Assembly: GCA_948144175.1 (NCBI GenBank)
Contig: CANXME010002454.1
Location: 62,001-126,000, forward strand
Direction: 5' to 3'
Origin: Closterium sp. NIES-65
Lineage: Eukaryota; Streptophyta; Zygnematophyceae; Desmidiales; Closteriaceae
Length of the DNA: 64,000 nucleotides
The notes beneath the pieces were generated by a model. The model saw only the letters and a list, made by a program, of their open reading frames with translations. It did not search any database and was not told the origin of the DNA. Numbering within the stretch: the stretch's first letter is position 1; the number at the start of each line of letters is the position of its first letter. Position numbers and translations under genes: made by a program. Below are positions 42,123-52,349 of this stretch, piece after piece.

Positions 42123-45100
42123 TTACACATATGCATCATATATATACTGCATATCAGCCACACTCTCGAAGCACCCTGTGACGTGGTGCCAAGTTCCCTG
42201 CCCCGCACCCAGTGGGACTGGTGCGGGCATCCACCCGTCGTCGGACCTCCCTAACTGCCGCACCGCATGCTGGATCATGCATTGAGCCTGCGCGCGCTGC
42301 AGTGCAACGGAGAGGCGTGTAGTGAGTCCTGCCTCAAATATCCGTGCCGATCCGTCATCCCCCCCACCTCTATCCCTCCTCCGCTGTGCTATCCTCTTTG
42401 CGCAGAGCCCCAGAAACTGACGCAGCGGCTCACTCAGAAGGCCAAAGGTCTCCGCCACGCACGCGTAAAAGTGTGGTGCCGGCTGCAGCCCCTCTAAGTG
42501 CGGCCCCCAGTGACGCAGCTTCTCCTGCACCCGCCTAGCTGCTGCCACTCCAATCTGTGTGGGGGTCGCCCGTCTCAGCTGCACGTTCCCCTCCCGCTGT
42601 GGATCCGCTATGGAGACATCCACAAGAACCATCAGACCCTGGCCAACGTCGCGGCAGGTGAGGTCTGGAATGCGGGAGGCGGTGCCTACACGGCCTGTGC
42701 GTCCGACTGGTCCCTGCTGTTGCGCTGGCTGCTGCCCTGTCTGGTCCCTTGGTGCCCCCTCTCCGATCGTCTCTCTCCCCCTCTCCTCTCCTCCATCCAC
42801 CTGTCCTCTCCCCTCCCCCTCCCTACCCTCCCCCAAACCTCCCGACCCCCCTGCTCCATCCCCTGCTGCCTCTCTCACTCCCTGGCCCTCCCCTCCCAAT
42901 CCCGCTGCCCCTCCTGTACCTCCGTCCGCTCTCTGCTGCTCCCGCCCCTGCCCCGCCCCCGAGGCCGAACCTGGAGGCGCGGCGCCCTGGGCCCGCGGCC
43001 TCCACTGGCTCTCCTGCTGCTGCCTGTGCCGTCCCCCCTCCCCGTCCTGGCCCGTCTGCTCCCCCTGCCGTCCCCTCTGCCCACCTGTCCCTCGCTCCAC
43101 CTGACCCCGCAGCTGGTGCCGTCCCCACTGTCCCCCGCCACCCGGCTGTCCCGCCTCGCCTCTCCGCTCCCCCGGTCCCTCAGCCCGTGTCCCCTCTCCC
43201 ACCACTGGCTGTCCCAGTAGTCTCGCTCGAGCCGCCTCCAACTGTGTGAACAGCGTAGAGTCCTCCACCTTTACCGCGAAGCCCGCCTCGACCGCAAAGT
43301 CTCGAAGCATGTACTTCACCGTGTCGTGGATGGTAGTGGCGACCCCGTAACGCGGGCACCGAACCGCGTGATGAGGCACCGTCATGTCGTCAATCGCCTG
43401 TCCGCAGGAGCACTGACCTGCAAGGGCTAACTGGGGGATAGGGAGACCAAGACGAGAAGATGAAGCCGCCTGCCACAGCGCCTCCGGGATGCGCAGTGGG
43501 TCGGCGTACGGCACCGACGTCAACCACGCTCCTGCACCTCCGCCCTGAAGGGAAGTCAAACGGGCAAGGTGCAAGGGAGAGGTGTGACGGGCACGCACGG
43601 CCTCCAAGGCATGCGCCTCCAGAAGACGGCTCGCTCCTGCAAAAAGGGAATCGGGGGAGGCAGAAGCGCAAGAGGGCCAGGGGGGAAGGAGAGAGAGAAC
43701 GTCAGGAGGGAGACCCTCTAGCGCCGTCTGCAGAGCCCGGTCGATCTGCTCTGGCTCACCTGAAGCGAAGCTCTGCCGAAACACCTCGCCACACGCAGGG
43801 AGAGAACAGAGAATGGGTGCACACTGCACCCAGGAGCACACGAAACTCACCGGGGCCATGCGCGCCATGCGACGAATGCCGAAACCCCCGAGACGGATGG
43901 GGAGGAAGATCTGGTCTAGGGCGGCCTCTCGGACGTCCTCGCGACAAGCCCAGGTCCCTGAAGCTAAAAGCTGCTGAAAAGTCTCTCCCAGGCGTGCGTC
44001 CCACCGTGTAAAACTGGAGATCACTGCGGGCGAAGGAGGGACGGTCCTCGACAGGTACTGCGGACGAGTGCTGACACACGCCGAAAGAAGGCGGGCAGCT
44101 GTCTGGGGCTGGCGCAACCTCGGAAGCCAAGGTAGCACCCGCCCCATCCTCTCGAGACGATCCGGGAGACTCTGCTCCACGAACGAAACGGTGCCTACCG
44201 GTACGCCTGTCACGGTGAGCCCTCGGCGTGCGACCTCGATCCCTAGGCCCGTGAAAGCCTCCAGATCCCTGGACAGAAAGGACTCTGTCTGGTAGACGAG
44301 GCACTTGTGCGGCTGGGCTGCAAGGCCCATCTCGCCCAAGCGCCTCACGATCTCGGCAAAATGGTGCAGCACCCTGTCTGGGGGACCTAGCACGTACGTG
44401 TCATCGGCGTACGACCAGAGCTGGACATCCCCCTCCGCCAGAACCGGCTCCAAAGCAAGACGCTGTGTCAGAGCGTACAAGAAGGGGCTGAGAGGGTCTC
44501 CCTGGCGAGTGCCCCGCTCCGAGTGCATCGTGACCACTCCCGTGCCTGACCTGTAGTGGAGATCCGAGGGCGTCCCGTAGAAGAGGCCGATGAAGGGGAT
44601 CAGACACTGAAACTCCGGACTGGCCTGCAGCGCCTGAAACATCCTGTCTCGGTGGAAAGAGTTAAAGGCATTCGCCACGTCTAGCTGCAGGACCACCCAG
44701 TCTGGGTGGTCAGCCAGAGCGCGGCGGACGCCTCTAACTACGACCTCTGTCCCGCACGTAACCCCCACCCCAAACTGCTGTGATGCCAAGAAGACCCTCG
44801 CCATCTGGTCACGTAGCTGGAGACAAACTGCCCGAGAAAGAATGCGGACCAAAACCTCGCCGATGGCAATCGGCCGAACATCCATGTTCGACTTCGCCAG
44901 AGCCACGAGGGTGGAGGACGCTAGCAAGGAGCGCGCAGCTGGAGCGCAACGGCCTCGGAGCCACTGCTGGTACACGGCCAGGAGGAAATGGAGACTCTGA
45001 GGGAAAGCTAGGAAAGTGTCTCGCAGGTGCTCAGCGACCCAACCGGACGGTCCTCCCGAAGAGCCCCGCGGAGCTGTGAAAATCGCGCGGCGTAAGTGAT

Positions 45101-48100
45101 CCACCGAGAGCACGAGAGGGGACCCCTGGAAGCCAGACAGCCAAGCTGGGGTCGGCCTCTCCGCGTTGGGGTGCTTCGACTGCAGGCGCTGTATCGTCCC
45201 CTGTGTATCTGGGGCTGCCTCCGCGGACTCGAGAGCCGCGCACGCCCGTGAGGTCTCATTGCACGCTGCCAGACGAAGGCAACGTGCAATGCGGCGCTCA
45301 TCTGCTGCAGAGGGATCGGTGGCGGTGCGTGACCGGTGACCTGTGCGGCGAGGAAGGGGTGTGCGACGGCCTAGTGCATCTGAGACTAGCTCAGCCCACT
45401 CACCTCGACCAAAGCGAGAGATGCGCGTTGCAATGGCAGCCGTGTGCGAGCGGTCGGGTGGCGTCGCTGGAACAAGGAAAAGAGTCGGCGCTGCAGCGAG
45501 GAGGAAGGTAGGGCCAGCAGCCTCCGGGTCCTGGGCAATGCGGACTAGGATCGCACTGAGGACGTCAAGATATCCTCCGCGGACCCTCTCCGGGACACGT
45601 CGGAGAGGGCGTGTATGGATACGCTCGGGCGAGAAGTACTCTGTCCAGTCCACCGAGTCGAGCGTCTGCCACTGTGCGTCGGTGAACTGCATCCCGGTCG
45701 CACGGGGCTGTGAGAGGGAAGGGATGATCGAGGCGGTATCATGGGCAGCCTGCGCCCTGCGAGCCGCGTCCGCAGGATGGCAGAAGGGAATGTGGTGCTG
45801 GAGCGCGCGTCGGTTCGCGAGAGAGCTCCTGCAGGTGGGGCAACTCACGACCTGGTCGGGTGATGTCGCCGTGTCGGCGGGGTCAATCGGGGCCGTGGCG
45901 TCGGAACTGGCTGTAGAGGGGACCCCGTGGGCGGCCTGAGCTCCGACAGGATCGCCTGGGATGAGGGGAGGAGACGACTCACCAGCCCCGCGCGGGGGGG
46001 GTGTCAGCGAAGATAGAGGTGGTGTCGCACAGGATAGGGCCGGGCCTCGTGCCGGCACCGGTGTTGAAGCTGGGGAGGGGGGACGTGGAGGTGAGCCTGA
46101 AGTGTGTGCCGTGGTGTGCTCCTGCCCCTCGGCGGGGTGCGGTTCAAGTGACGGCTCTGCTACCCCAGGCGGAGGGGTCTCGGTAGGGGCGGATGCCTCA
46201 TCCCTACTGCTGGTGACCTCCTGCGCCACGGGCTGAACGGGGGGAGGCGCCACCCCGTCTAGGTGCGAGTGACACGGCCTCAGACCCCGGTCCGTCTCCA
46301 TTGGGGTCGGGAGTGACGCGCCTGGCTGAGTGGCGGGGGGGATAAAAGAAGGGACAGACCGGGTGACCTCCGCATACGTCCGGGTCCGGTCCTGTGGGAC
46401 TGGAAGGGTGGGGGCAGCCGGAGAGCTGCTCAGGCGGTGTATCGCCAGCAAATCTGAAATGCCAGCCCTCACCTCCTCTGGGGTCTCGAAGACCTGCCTG
46501 CCTGTAGGTGAGAGTAGGAGGGCTGGCAGGGTAGAGGGTGGAGTGGGGCGTGCTGGCTGAGCGGAGCTCGGGTGTGGACCCTGCCCTAGAAGGCCCCCTT
46601 GGCCCTCCCCAATCACCATGGGTTGCGGTAGGGGGTCGTCGACATGGAAGGGGTGGGAGGGATGGGAGGGGGAGTCGGTGGCGTCTGCCATGGGCGCATC
46701 CCTCAACCCGACGGCCCCCCTCCCAGTAGCGATCGCGGCCGCCGCCACCTGGGAGGGGGACACAGCACGGGAGGGGCAGAATGGGGGTGAGTGGGCTGGT
46801 CCGCTCCCATGGCCCTGTGGAGGTGCAGGAGCGGGGCGGGAGTGTAGGTTTGGTGGACGGGCTGTAGAGGTAGGGCCTGGTAATTGTTCAACGGGATGTG
46901 AGGTGGGGAGGGGCTCTTGGTGGGGGAGGGAGGGAGGGGGGAGTACGTGGGCTGACCCTCTGCCTCCTCTGCCCCTGTTCTTCCGCCGGCGGCCAACCTG
47001 GTTGTCCGCGCCTGTTTGTGAAGGAAGGGGGGGCTGTGGGGCCAAAGGGGTGGGTGGAGGGAGGATGGGTGGTTCGCCAGGCAGGGGGTGCTCTGTGTGC
47101 ATCCCCACTCTCCTCGAAACATCCCCCTCCGTGGGAACAGATCGGGCAAGCTGTGTGTGGGGGGTGATGGCTGCCCAACGGGGCCACTCGTGGGGAACCC
47201 GGCCGGGAGAGGGGGTTGGAGGTGGGGGTCGAGGGGCTGGGCCAGTGTGGAGGTTAGAGCGAGGTACAAACGGTGGGGGGAGAGAGATTTGTGTGGGCTC
47301 TGTGGTGGCCTCTCCTGTGGGCCCCTCTACCCGGGTGCCGCCGCTCCCATGAGCCTGGGGCGCAAGCCCTTGCGGGTGGGTCTCGGCTGCCTGGGGGGGG
47401 TGGTGTGGGGAGGGCAGCCTGTTGGGTGGGCGTGTTGGGGCTGTGCGGCGACTCGGGTGGTTTGGGTGCCTGTAGCGTGTGGGAGAGGGATTTGGCCGCA
47501 GAGATGCTTCAACCTCCGAGATGTGTGTACTACCGGGTGGGGGGGGGCCTGGTGGAGGAGGGGGTAGTGGGCCGGTAAGGGGTGGCTGGGTGTTGGTAGG
47601 AGTCGGGGAGCATGGCTCCTCTAGGAAGACCAGAGCCCTGGCTGCTCCACGTGGTGCTCTAAGGAGCCCCTGAGGGTGGGGGCAGAGGTGTGCTGCCCTT
47701 GGGGGTGAAGGAAGGAGTGAGGGAAGGGGCGGGGAGGGGTGAGAGGTGAGAGAAGGGGTGCCCTCGGGTGACTCTGCTCTTGTCGCACCCGCGTGCTCTC
47801 CCGGTGGACCGCCTGCAACCGTGGGGTCAGGCGTTGGGGACGGAGAGGGGGGCTGGCCATGGAGCAGCGTGGGGGTCGGGGAGCACGGCTCCGCCAAGAA
47901 GGCCAGGGCCTTGGCTGCCCCCCTGGACACTACCGGGACCTGAGGGTGGGGGTGGGGAAGTGGTGCTCCTGGGGGCTGGTGGGCTGGAGGACGGGAGGTG
48001 AGGATGGGGGCTCCCTCGCGCGGCTCTGTCCTCAAGGTCTCCCCCAGCCCCTCCATCGGTCCTTCTGCTAGCATGGGGACGGGCATGGGGGGTAGAGGGG

Positions 48101-50162
48101 GAACCTCGACGTGAGGCTGCAGGGGGGCCGGGTCGGCCTCACCGTCAAGCGTGAGGTATTGGGCCAGTGGCCCGTCAATGTGCATCACATCCTCTCCCTC
48201 ATCCTCCTCTATCGCTATCACATCCCCCTCTTCAGTGCCCACCCCGGTCGGGACCACCCTCCCCTCTCCTTCCCCTGTTGCCCCTATGTCCCCCAAGCCC
48301 ACCCCGCCTGCTGCCGCTTTACTGCTAGCCCCTTTTGCAGTCTCTGCCGGCCCTGCCGGCCCTGCTGTGTGTTTCCCCGAGTTTGCTGCGGCCCCTGCCG
48401 CCCCTACTGGCCGTGCTATGGCCCTCCCTGCTGCTTCAGCTGCAGCCTCACCTTCTGCCTTTGAGGCCCCTGCCGTACCCTCTCTTGCTACAGCCGGGGC
48501 GGCACTCTCCCTCGCACCAGTCCCCGTTACCCCCTTCCCCGCTGCACCCGTAGCACCTCCCCCTATACCAGCCCCCGCTGTGGCCTCTGTCGCTCCTGCT
48601 GCAGTCCTTGCAGCCTCGACTGCTGCAGTCTGTAAAACCTCGCCTACCGTAATCTGCTCAGCCTCACCAGCCGCGATCCCTGTAGCCTCACGTGCTGCAG
48701 TCCCTGCAGCCTCACGTGCTGCAGTCCCTGCAGCCTCACCCGCTGCAGTCCCTGCGGCCTCACCTGCTGCAGTCTGTGCAGCCTCACCTGCTAGAATCTG
48801 CTCAACCTCACATGCTGCGGCCTCTGCAGCCTCACCTGCTGCGGCTATTTCAGCCTCACCTGCTGCGCTCCCTGCGGCCTCACCTGCCATGGTCCCGCCT
48901 GCAGCCTCATCCGCTGTGGTCCCTGCCGCCTCACCTGCTGCAGTCCCTGCGGCCTCACCTGTTGCAGTCCATGCGACCTCACCAGCTGTAGACTGTGCAG
49001 CCTCACCTGCTAGAGTCTGCCCAACCTTACATGATGCAGCCCTCGCAGCCTCACCTGCTGCGTCCGCCGCAGCCTCACCTGCTGTGGCCCCTGCAGTCCC
49101 GCCTGCTGCGCTCCCTGCAGCCTCGCCTGCTGCGCTCCCTGCAGCCTCGCTTGCTGCGCTCCCTGCGGCCTCACCTGCTGCGCTCTCTGCAGCCTCACCT
49201 GCTGCGCCCCCTACAGCCTCACCTGCTGCGCTCCCCGCAGCCTCACCTACTGCGCTCCCTGCGGCCTCACCTGCCATGGTCCCTCCTGCAGCCTCACCCG
49301 TTGTGATCCCTGCAGCCACACCTGCTGTGGTCTGTGCGGCCTCACCTGGTGCGGTCCCTATAGCCTCCTCTGCTGCGGTTCCCCCAGCCGACACAGCAGC
49401 AGGTTCCGTGGCCCCTACTCCTGCAAAACCTGTCTCCATGGCCTCTGCCCTTTGCCTGGCCAGAGTCACGGTCCCTGCCGCCCCTTCCCGTGCAGCCCCT
49501 GCCGCCCTTTCCCGTGCAGCCGCTGCTGCCCCTTCCCTTGCAGCCTCTGCTGCCCTTTCCTCTGCAGCCTCTGCTGCCCCTTCCCCCACAACCCCCATTG
49601 CCCCTTCCCGTGCAGCCTTTGCTGCCCCATCCTCTGTAGCCTCTGCTGCTCCTTCACACACAAACTCACTTACCCCTTCCCGTGCAGTGTCAGCTGCAAG
49701 TTCCCCCCTGGCTCTGCCCTCTCCCGCTTCTATGTGCTTGGGGGTGCGGGTAGGATTAAGTGTTTTCACAAGTAATCTGGTTTGCGAATGGGAGGTAGCG
49801 AGTGAGTTGGAGGATCTCTCTACTGAGCATGCATGGGTGCCGCCCCCGCTGTCACCTGAAGGGGGGGTAGACTGGGATGGGGCAGCGGGGGTAGGGCGCG
49901 GTTTTGAGCGTGCTGGCTCCTCCTCGTGTATTTCCTCCAGTGGGGCTTGGCGTTCCTCTGTTCCATCCTCTTCAAAGGTACGCTTCTGGCCCCTAGGGTC
50001 AGATTGTGTGAGTGTTTTCGCTTGGTCAGGTGTGTGTTGTTTCTTCCTGACTGTTGAAGTGGGGGGAGTGGGAGAGTAGGGGGTGGCTCGGCTGCGGGAC
50101 CTCCCAGATCGCCGAGGGGCTCCCGGGCCTGCCTTTCCCCCACTCGCGGGGTGCTGGGGCAT
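42123..50162 (-). CDS. LINE polyprotein: zinc finger, reverse transcriptase, RLE endonuclease (L3)
   Basis: Best reference copy, 2679 residues from the ATG at 50162. The basic N terminus (1-160) is followed by Ala/Gly/Glu repeats (about 170-640) and a Pro-rich region (about 680-1420). A C2H2 finger is at 1441-1462 (C-X2-C-X12-H-X4-H). The RT spans about 1760-2020, with first Asp 1828 (LDVANAFN), RQGDPLSP at 1886 and YADD at 1918-1921. The CCHC knuckle is C2251-X-C2253...H2264-X4-C2269. A Gly/Gln/Glu-rich insert fills about 2310-2480. The RLE motif is P2499-D2500...D2515, with a candidate Lys at 2548. R2-type elements have this order in about 1000-1200 residues, so the N-terminal half and the insert are unusual. 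Inferred role: sequence-specific nicking of 5S DNA and target-primed cDNA synthesis. Confidence 0.92.
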   Translation of the reverse strand: MPQHPASGGKAGPGAPRRSGRSRSRATPYSPTPPTSTVRKKQHTPDQAKTLTQSDPRGQKRTFEEDGTEERQAPLEEIHEEEPARSKPRPTPAAPSQSTPPSGDSGGGTHACSVERSSNSLATSHSQTRLLVKTLNPTRTPKHIEAGEGRARGELAADTAREGVSEFVCEGAAEATEDGAAKAAREGAMGVVGEGAAEAAEERAAEAAREGAAAAARERAAGAAREGAAGTVTLARQRAEAMETGFAGVGATEPAAVSAGGTAAEEAIGTAPGEAAQTTAGVAAGITTGEAAGGTMAGEAAGSAVGEAAGSAAGEAVGGAAGEAAESAAGEAAGSAASEAAGSAAGEAAGSAAGGTAGATAGEAAADAAGEAARAASCKVGQTLAGEAAQSTAGEVAWTATGEAAGTAAGEAAGTTADEAAGGTMAGEAAGSAAGEAEIAAAGEAAEAAACEVEQILAGEAAQTAAGEAAGTAAGEAAGTAAREAAGTAAREATGIAAGEAEQITVGEVLQTAAVEAARTAAGATEATAGAGIGGGATGAAGKGVTGTGARESAAPAVAREGTAGASKAEGEAAAEAAGRAIARPVGAAGAAANSGKHTAGPAGPAETAKGASSKAAAGGVGLGDIGATGEGEGRVVPTGVGTEEGDVIAIEEDEGEDVMHIDGPLAQYLTLDGEADPAPLQPHVEVPPLPPMPVPMLAEGPMEGLGETLRTEPREGAPILTSRPPAHQPPGAPLPHPHPQVPVVSRGAAKALAFLAEPCSPTPTLLHGQPPSPSPTPDPTVAGGPPGEHAGATRAESPEGTPSLTSHPSPPLPSLLPSPPRAAHLCPHPQGLLRAPRGAARALVFLEEPCSPTPTNTQPPLTGPLPPPPPGPPPPGSTHISEVEASLRPNPSPTRYRHPNHPSRRTAPTRPPNRLPSPHHPPQAAETHPQGLAPQAHGSGGTRVEGPTGEATTEPTQISLPPPFVPRSNLHTGPAPRPPPPTPSPGRVPHEWPRWAAITPHTQLARSVPTEGDVSRRVGMHTEHPLPGEPPILPPPTPLAPQPPLPSQTGADNQVGRRRKNRGRGGRGSAHVLPPPSLPHQEPLPTSHPVEQLPGPTSTARPPNLHSRPAPAPPQGHGSGPAHSPPFCPSRAVSPSQVAAAAIATGRGAVGLRDAPMADATDSPSHPSHPFHVDDPLPQPMVIGEGQGGLLGQGPHPSSAQPARPTPPSTLPALLLSPTGRQVFETPEEVRAGISDLLAIHRLSSSPAAPTLPVPQDRTRTYAEVTRSVPSFIPPATQPGASLPTPMETDRGLRPCHSHLDGVAPPPVQPVAQEVTSSRDEASAPTETPPPGVAEPSLEPHPAEGQEHTTAHTSGSPPRPPSPASTPVPARGPALSCATPPLSSLTPPPRGAGESSPPLIPGDPVGAQAAHGVPSTASSDATAPIDPADTATSPDQVVSCPTCRSSLANRRALQHHIPFCHPADAARRAQAAHDTASIIPSLSQPRATGMQFTDAQWQTLDSVDWTEYFSPERIHTRPLRRVPERVRGGYLDVLSAILVRIAQDPEAAGPTFLLAAAPTLFLVPATPPDRSHTAAIATRISRFGRGEWAELVSDALGRRTPLPRRTGHRSRTATDPSAADERRIARCLRLAACNETSRACAALESAEAAPDTQGTIQRLQSKHPNAERPTPAWLSGFQGSPLVLSVDHLRRAIFTAPRGSSGGPSGWVAEHLRDTFLAFPQSLHFLLAVYQQWLRGRCAPAARSLLASSTLVALAKSNMDVRPIAIGEVLVRILSRAVCLQLRDQMARVFLASQQFGVGVTCGTEVVVRGVRRALADHPDWVVLQLDVANAFNSFHRDRMFQALQASPEFQCLIPFIGLFYGTPSDLHYRSGTGVVTMHSERGTRQGDPLSPFLYALTQRLALEPVLAEGDVQLWSYADDTYVLGPPDRVLHHFAEIVRRLGEMGLAAQPHKCLVYQTESFLSRDLEAFTGLGIEVARRGLTVTGVPVGTVSFVEQSLPDRLERMGRVLPWLPRLRQPQTAARLLSACVSTRPQYLSRTVPPSPAVISSFTRWDARLGETFQQLLASGTWACREDVREAALDQIFLPIRLGGFGIRRMARMAPVSFVCSWVQCAPILCSLPACGEVFRQSFASGEPEQIDRALQTALEGLPPDVLSLLPPWPSCASASPDSLFAGASRLLEAHALEAVRARHTSPLHLARLTSLQGGGAGAWLTSVPYADPLRIPEALWQAASSSRLGLPIPQLALAGQCSCGQAIDDMTVPHHAVRCPRYGVATTIHDTVKYMLRDFAVEAGFAVKVEDSTLFTQLEAARARLLGQPVVGEGTRAEGPGERRGEAGQPGGGGQWGRHQLRGQVERGTGGQRGRQGEQTGQDGEGGRHRQQQESQWRPRAQGAAPPGSASGAGQGREQQRADGGTGGAAGLGGEGQGVREAAGDGAGGSGGLGEGREGEGRGQVDGGEERGRETIGEGAPRDQTGQQPAQQQGPVGRTGRVGTASRIPDLTCRDVGQGLMVLVDVSIADPQREGNVQLRRATPTQIGVAAARRVQEKLRHWGPHLEGLQPAPHFYACVAETFGLLSEPLRQFLGLCAKRIAQRRRDRGGGDDGSARIFEAGLTTRLSVALQRAQAQCMIQHAVRQLGRSDDGWMPAPVPLGAGQGTWHHVTGCFESVADMQYIYDAYV
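48592..49380 (-). repeat. 24-bp coding minisatellite (L3, long form)
   Basis: Long array of the AAGEAAGT-type octapeptide units, in frame, with repeated GCCTCACCTGCTGC cores on the + strand. Confidence 0.85.
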
Positions 50163-52297
50163 TGTTACAGAGGCAGCATGCCTGGCGGTGGCGGTGTGAG
50201 TTGCTGGGGTTGGCTCAAGAGGGCGTCAAAGGGGGAAGGAACTCCCTGGCAGAGGCCGGGGTGCGGGGGGTTAGCTTGGGGAAAGGGGAAAAGGGTGGGG
50301 AAAGCGGTGCGCAGTGGGTGGAAGAGAGGGTAGAGGGGGCCTGACAGTTGGAGGGGATTGGGGCCCAAGGGGGGGGCGGGCTGGGGGCCGATTGAGAGGG
50401 GAAGTGTTGGCGGGCTGTAGTGGAGGTGGGGGGGCGGGGGTGGTGTAGCGGTGGGTGAGCAGGGTGTGGGGACAGGTGGTGGGCCAGAGGTGGGGAGGGC
50501 AGGGCAGAATTCCACGGGAGGTGGGGGTGGGCAGGTGGAGCCAGGTGGGAAAGGAAGGGTGGGGAACAGAGAGGAAGGGGCAAAGGGTAGTGGGTAGTCG
50601 AGTTGGCGTGAGCCTGGTAGCGGGTAATGAGAAGGTTGGGAGGCGGGGGGTGAGAACGTGGGAGGGCAGAGAGGGCACCGAAAGGAGGTGCTGTGGTAAA
50701 TGCAGGATAGGATGCGGGGCCGGGAAACAGGGGACAGAGGGAATTGGGGAATCGATGAAGGGTGATAGCTGCGGATGGGCGAGCCCCAGGGGGGAGGAAA
50801 TATGGAGGGTGTTGGAGAAGGGGGAGACTGGGGGGGGTTGAGGTAGGGTGTTGGAGGGCACAAGGGGCAGGAACAGGGGGTGCAAAAGTTGGCTGGGGGA
50901 GGGAGAGGCGGTCTGGTGCCGCGGAAAGGCGGAGGGAGGTTGGGGACGGCACAGCCCAGGGAGCAAAAGCAAGGGGTGTAGACCTTGGCTGGGGGTAGGA
51001 ACGGCGGTGTGGAGTTAGGGAGAGGTAGAGGGAGGCTGGGGTAGGTGGCTGGATTGCGCAGGGAGCAGGGGCAGGGGGTGTAGAGATTGGATGGGGGTGG
51101 GAAAGGCGGCGTGGTGCCAGGTGGCGGCAGTTGGGTCACCGAAGGGCCTGGCAGGGCGGGATGCAGAGGTGCAGCCCACGCTGGATGCGGAAGTAGCTGG
51201 GGGGGAAAGGGAGGCTGGAGGGGGAAGTACGGCTCGTAGAGGTGTGGGGGGCAGAGTGGGAGTGGGGAAAGCAGGAAGGGGGGTGGAGGGACGTTGTGGA
51301 CAGGGGAGTGGGGGAACATGCGGGTGATGATAGGGAGAAGCCGGGGGGGGGGGAGAAGGGGGAGGTGGTATGAAGTGGGCAAGGGTGACGCACGGGCAGA
51401 GCGCGGCGGTACTAAGGGCAGGGAGACGGGAGGCTGGGGGGAGAAAGGCCTGCTTGGGGGCGTGGTGGGGGATAAGGGGAGAGGGGCGGTAATGCTGGTG
51501 GGCAAAAGGGGAGGGTGTGGTGTAGTATGATGAAACAGAATGGGGGGGTGGCGGACTGGGTGGGGCCCTGGAGGGTTGGGAGAACAAGGTGTAAGCTGCC
51601 TTTCTGATTTTTCCTGGTTTTTTCGGATTTATATGAATTTCTTTTTCTTTTCTTTTTTCCTTGAAGTTGTTTCCTCTTATTTCCTACGGTTTCCAGAAAC
51701 AGGGCGGCCTCTGCTAGCTAAGCGCCGTTAGGGAAAGAGGTTAGGTGGCGGGGTGGCTAAAGCGCGCGTGTGAGGGGGAAAGGGGCGGTGTGAGCAGGGA
51801 GGTGACTATGTGGGTGGCGACGGGGTAAAATTACGACGTGTGGGTGGCATGCACGAGTGCGCGACGAGGCACGGCAGGGTGGGAGTGAGCAAAAGGGGAG
51901 TGGGGCGGCTTGTGTGCCAAACGTGGGCGGCTAAAACGCTCTAGGCAGAAAACGCGCTTCGGGAGGCGCGCAAGGGGAGGGCTGCTTAATCGCTACGAAC
52001 GTAGCAATTTCGCCTCCCTCCGCGCTGCCTTTCCCTGGCGGTAAGCGCCCCGTGCGCGGTTCCGTCTACGTCGCGGCTAGATTGAACAGGCGGGGAAAAC
52101 GAGTGCATGACTAAACATGATAGGCGACGAGAAAGCGTGCTTGGAAACGCGCGGCTCTTCGAATTAGGGTTACGATAAAGAAGGGCGCACCGAAAGGGAA
52201 GGAAGAGTGCTAACTACGGGCGGAAGCTAAGCTCAGTGACTTCGAGAGAGGGAAACCGCGGGAAAAAACTCGGTAGCAGCTAATCGCTTACCGGGCT
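50163..52297 (-). other. LINE 5' leader (L3, shortened)
   Basis: Homopurine zone to about 51590, T-rich zone about 51615-51690, then only part of the CpG-rich terminal domain. The 5S-like 12-mer is at 51716-51727. The hairpin region of L0-L2 is missing. Confidence 0.62.
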
Positions 52298-52349
52298 GAG
52301 AGCAGTACTGGGCTGGGTGACCTCCCGGGAAGTCCTCGTGTTGTACCCA
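52298..52349 (+). pseudogene. 5S rRNA gene, 3' part (positions 68-119) next to L3
   Basis: Box A is lost and box C kept, so no internal promoter remains. Confidence 0.9.

Larger units (their letters stand above)
41403..51837. repeat. Tandem segmental duplication, left copy (5S spacer end + L3)
   Basis: Matches 53566-64000 at a constant offset of 12163 in every part compared. The duplicated block contains the end of a 5S spacer, a split 5S gene and a LINE. Confidence 0.85.
41771..52297 (-). mobile_element. 5S-targeted LINE copy L3 (open frame, 5' shortened)
   Basis: 10527 bp on the minus strand, with an intact long frame and 3' UTR. Its 5' end lacks about 450 bp of the terminal leader compared with L0-L2: the leader stops near GCTAATCGCTT (52288), then a few bases that fit neither sequence cleanly (ACCGGGCT), then 5S position 68. 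Only 8 bp of 5S (positions 68-75) are present on both sides. This is either a 5'-truncated insertion with junction filler or a later deletion. Confidence 0.92.

Noticed and set aside
48151-50079. A 642-codon Ala/Ser/Pro-rich frame on the + strand (also at 60314-62242, 11999-13480, 145-1308)
   Set aside because: It is the antisense shadow of the minisatellite-containing LINE frame; codon-level variation follows the minus-strand protein.
50165-51505. A Pro/Ser-rich frame of about 446 codons just upstream of the main LINE ATG (TAACAATG junction), also in L2 and L4, as a possible ORF1
   Set aside because: The strand is C/T-rich, so all three frames are open. L2 and L3 read the middle in different phases, so the peptide is not conserved. 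No ORF1 domain (RRM, zinc knuckle, coiled coil) is visible.
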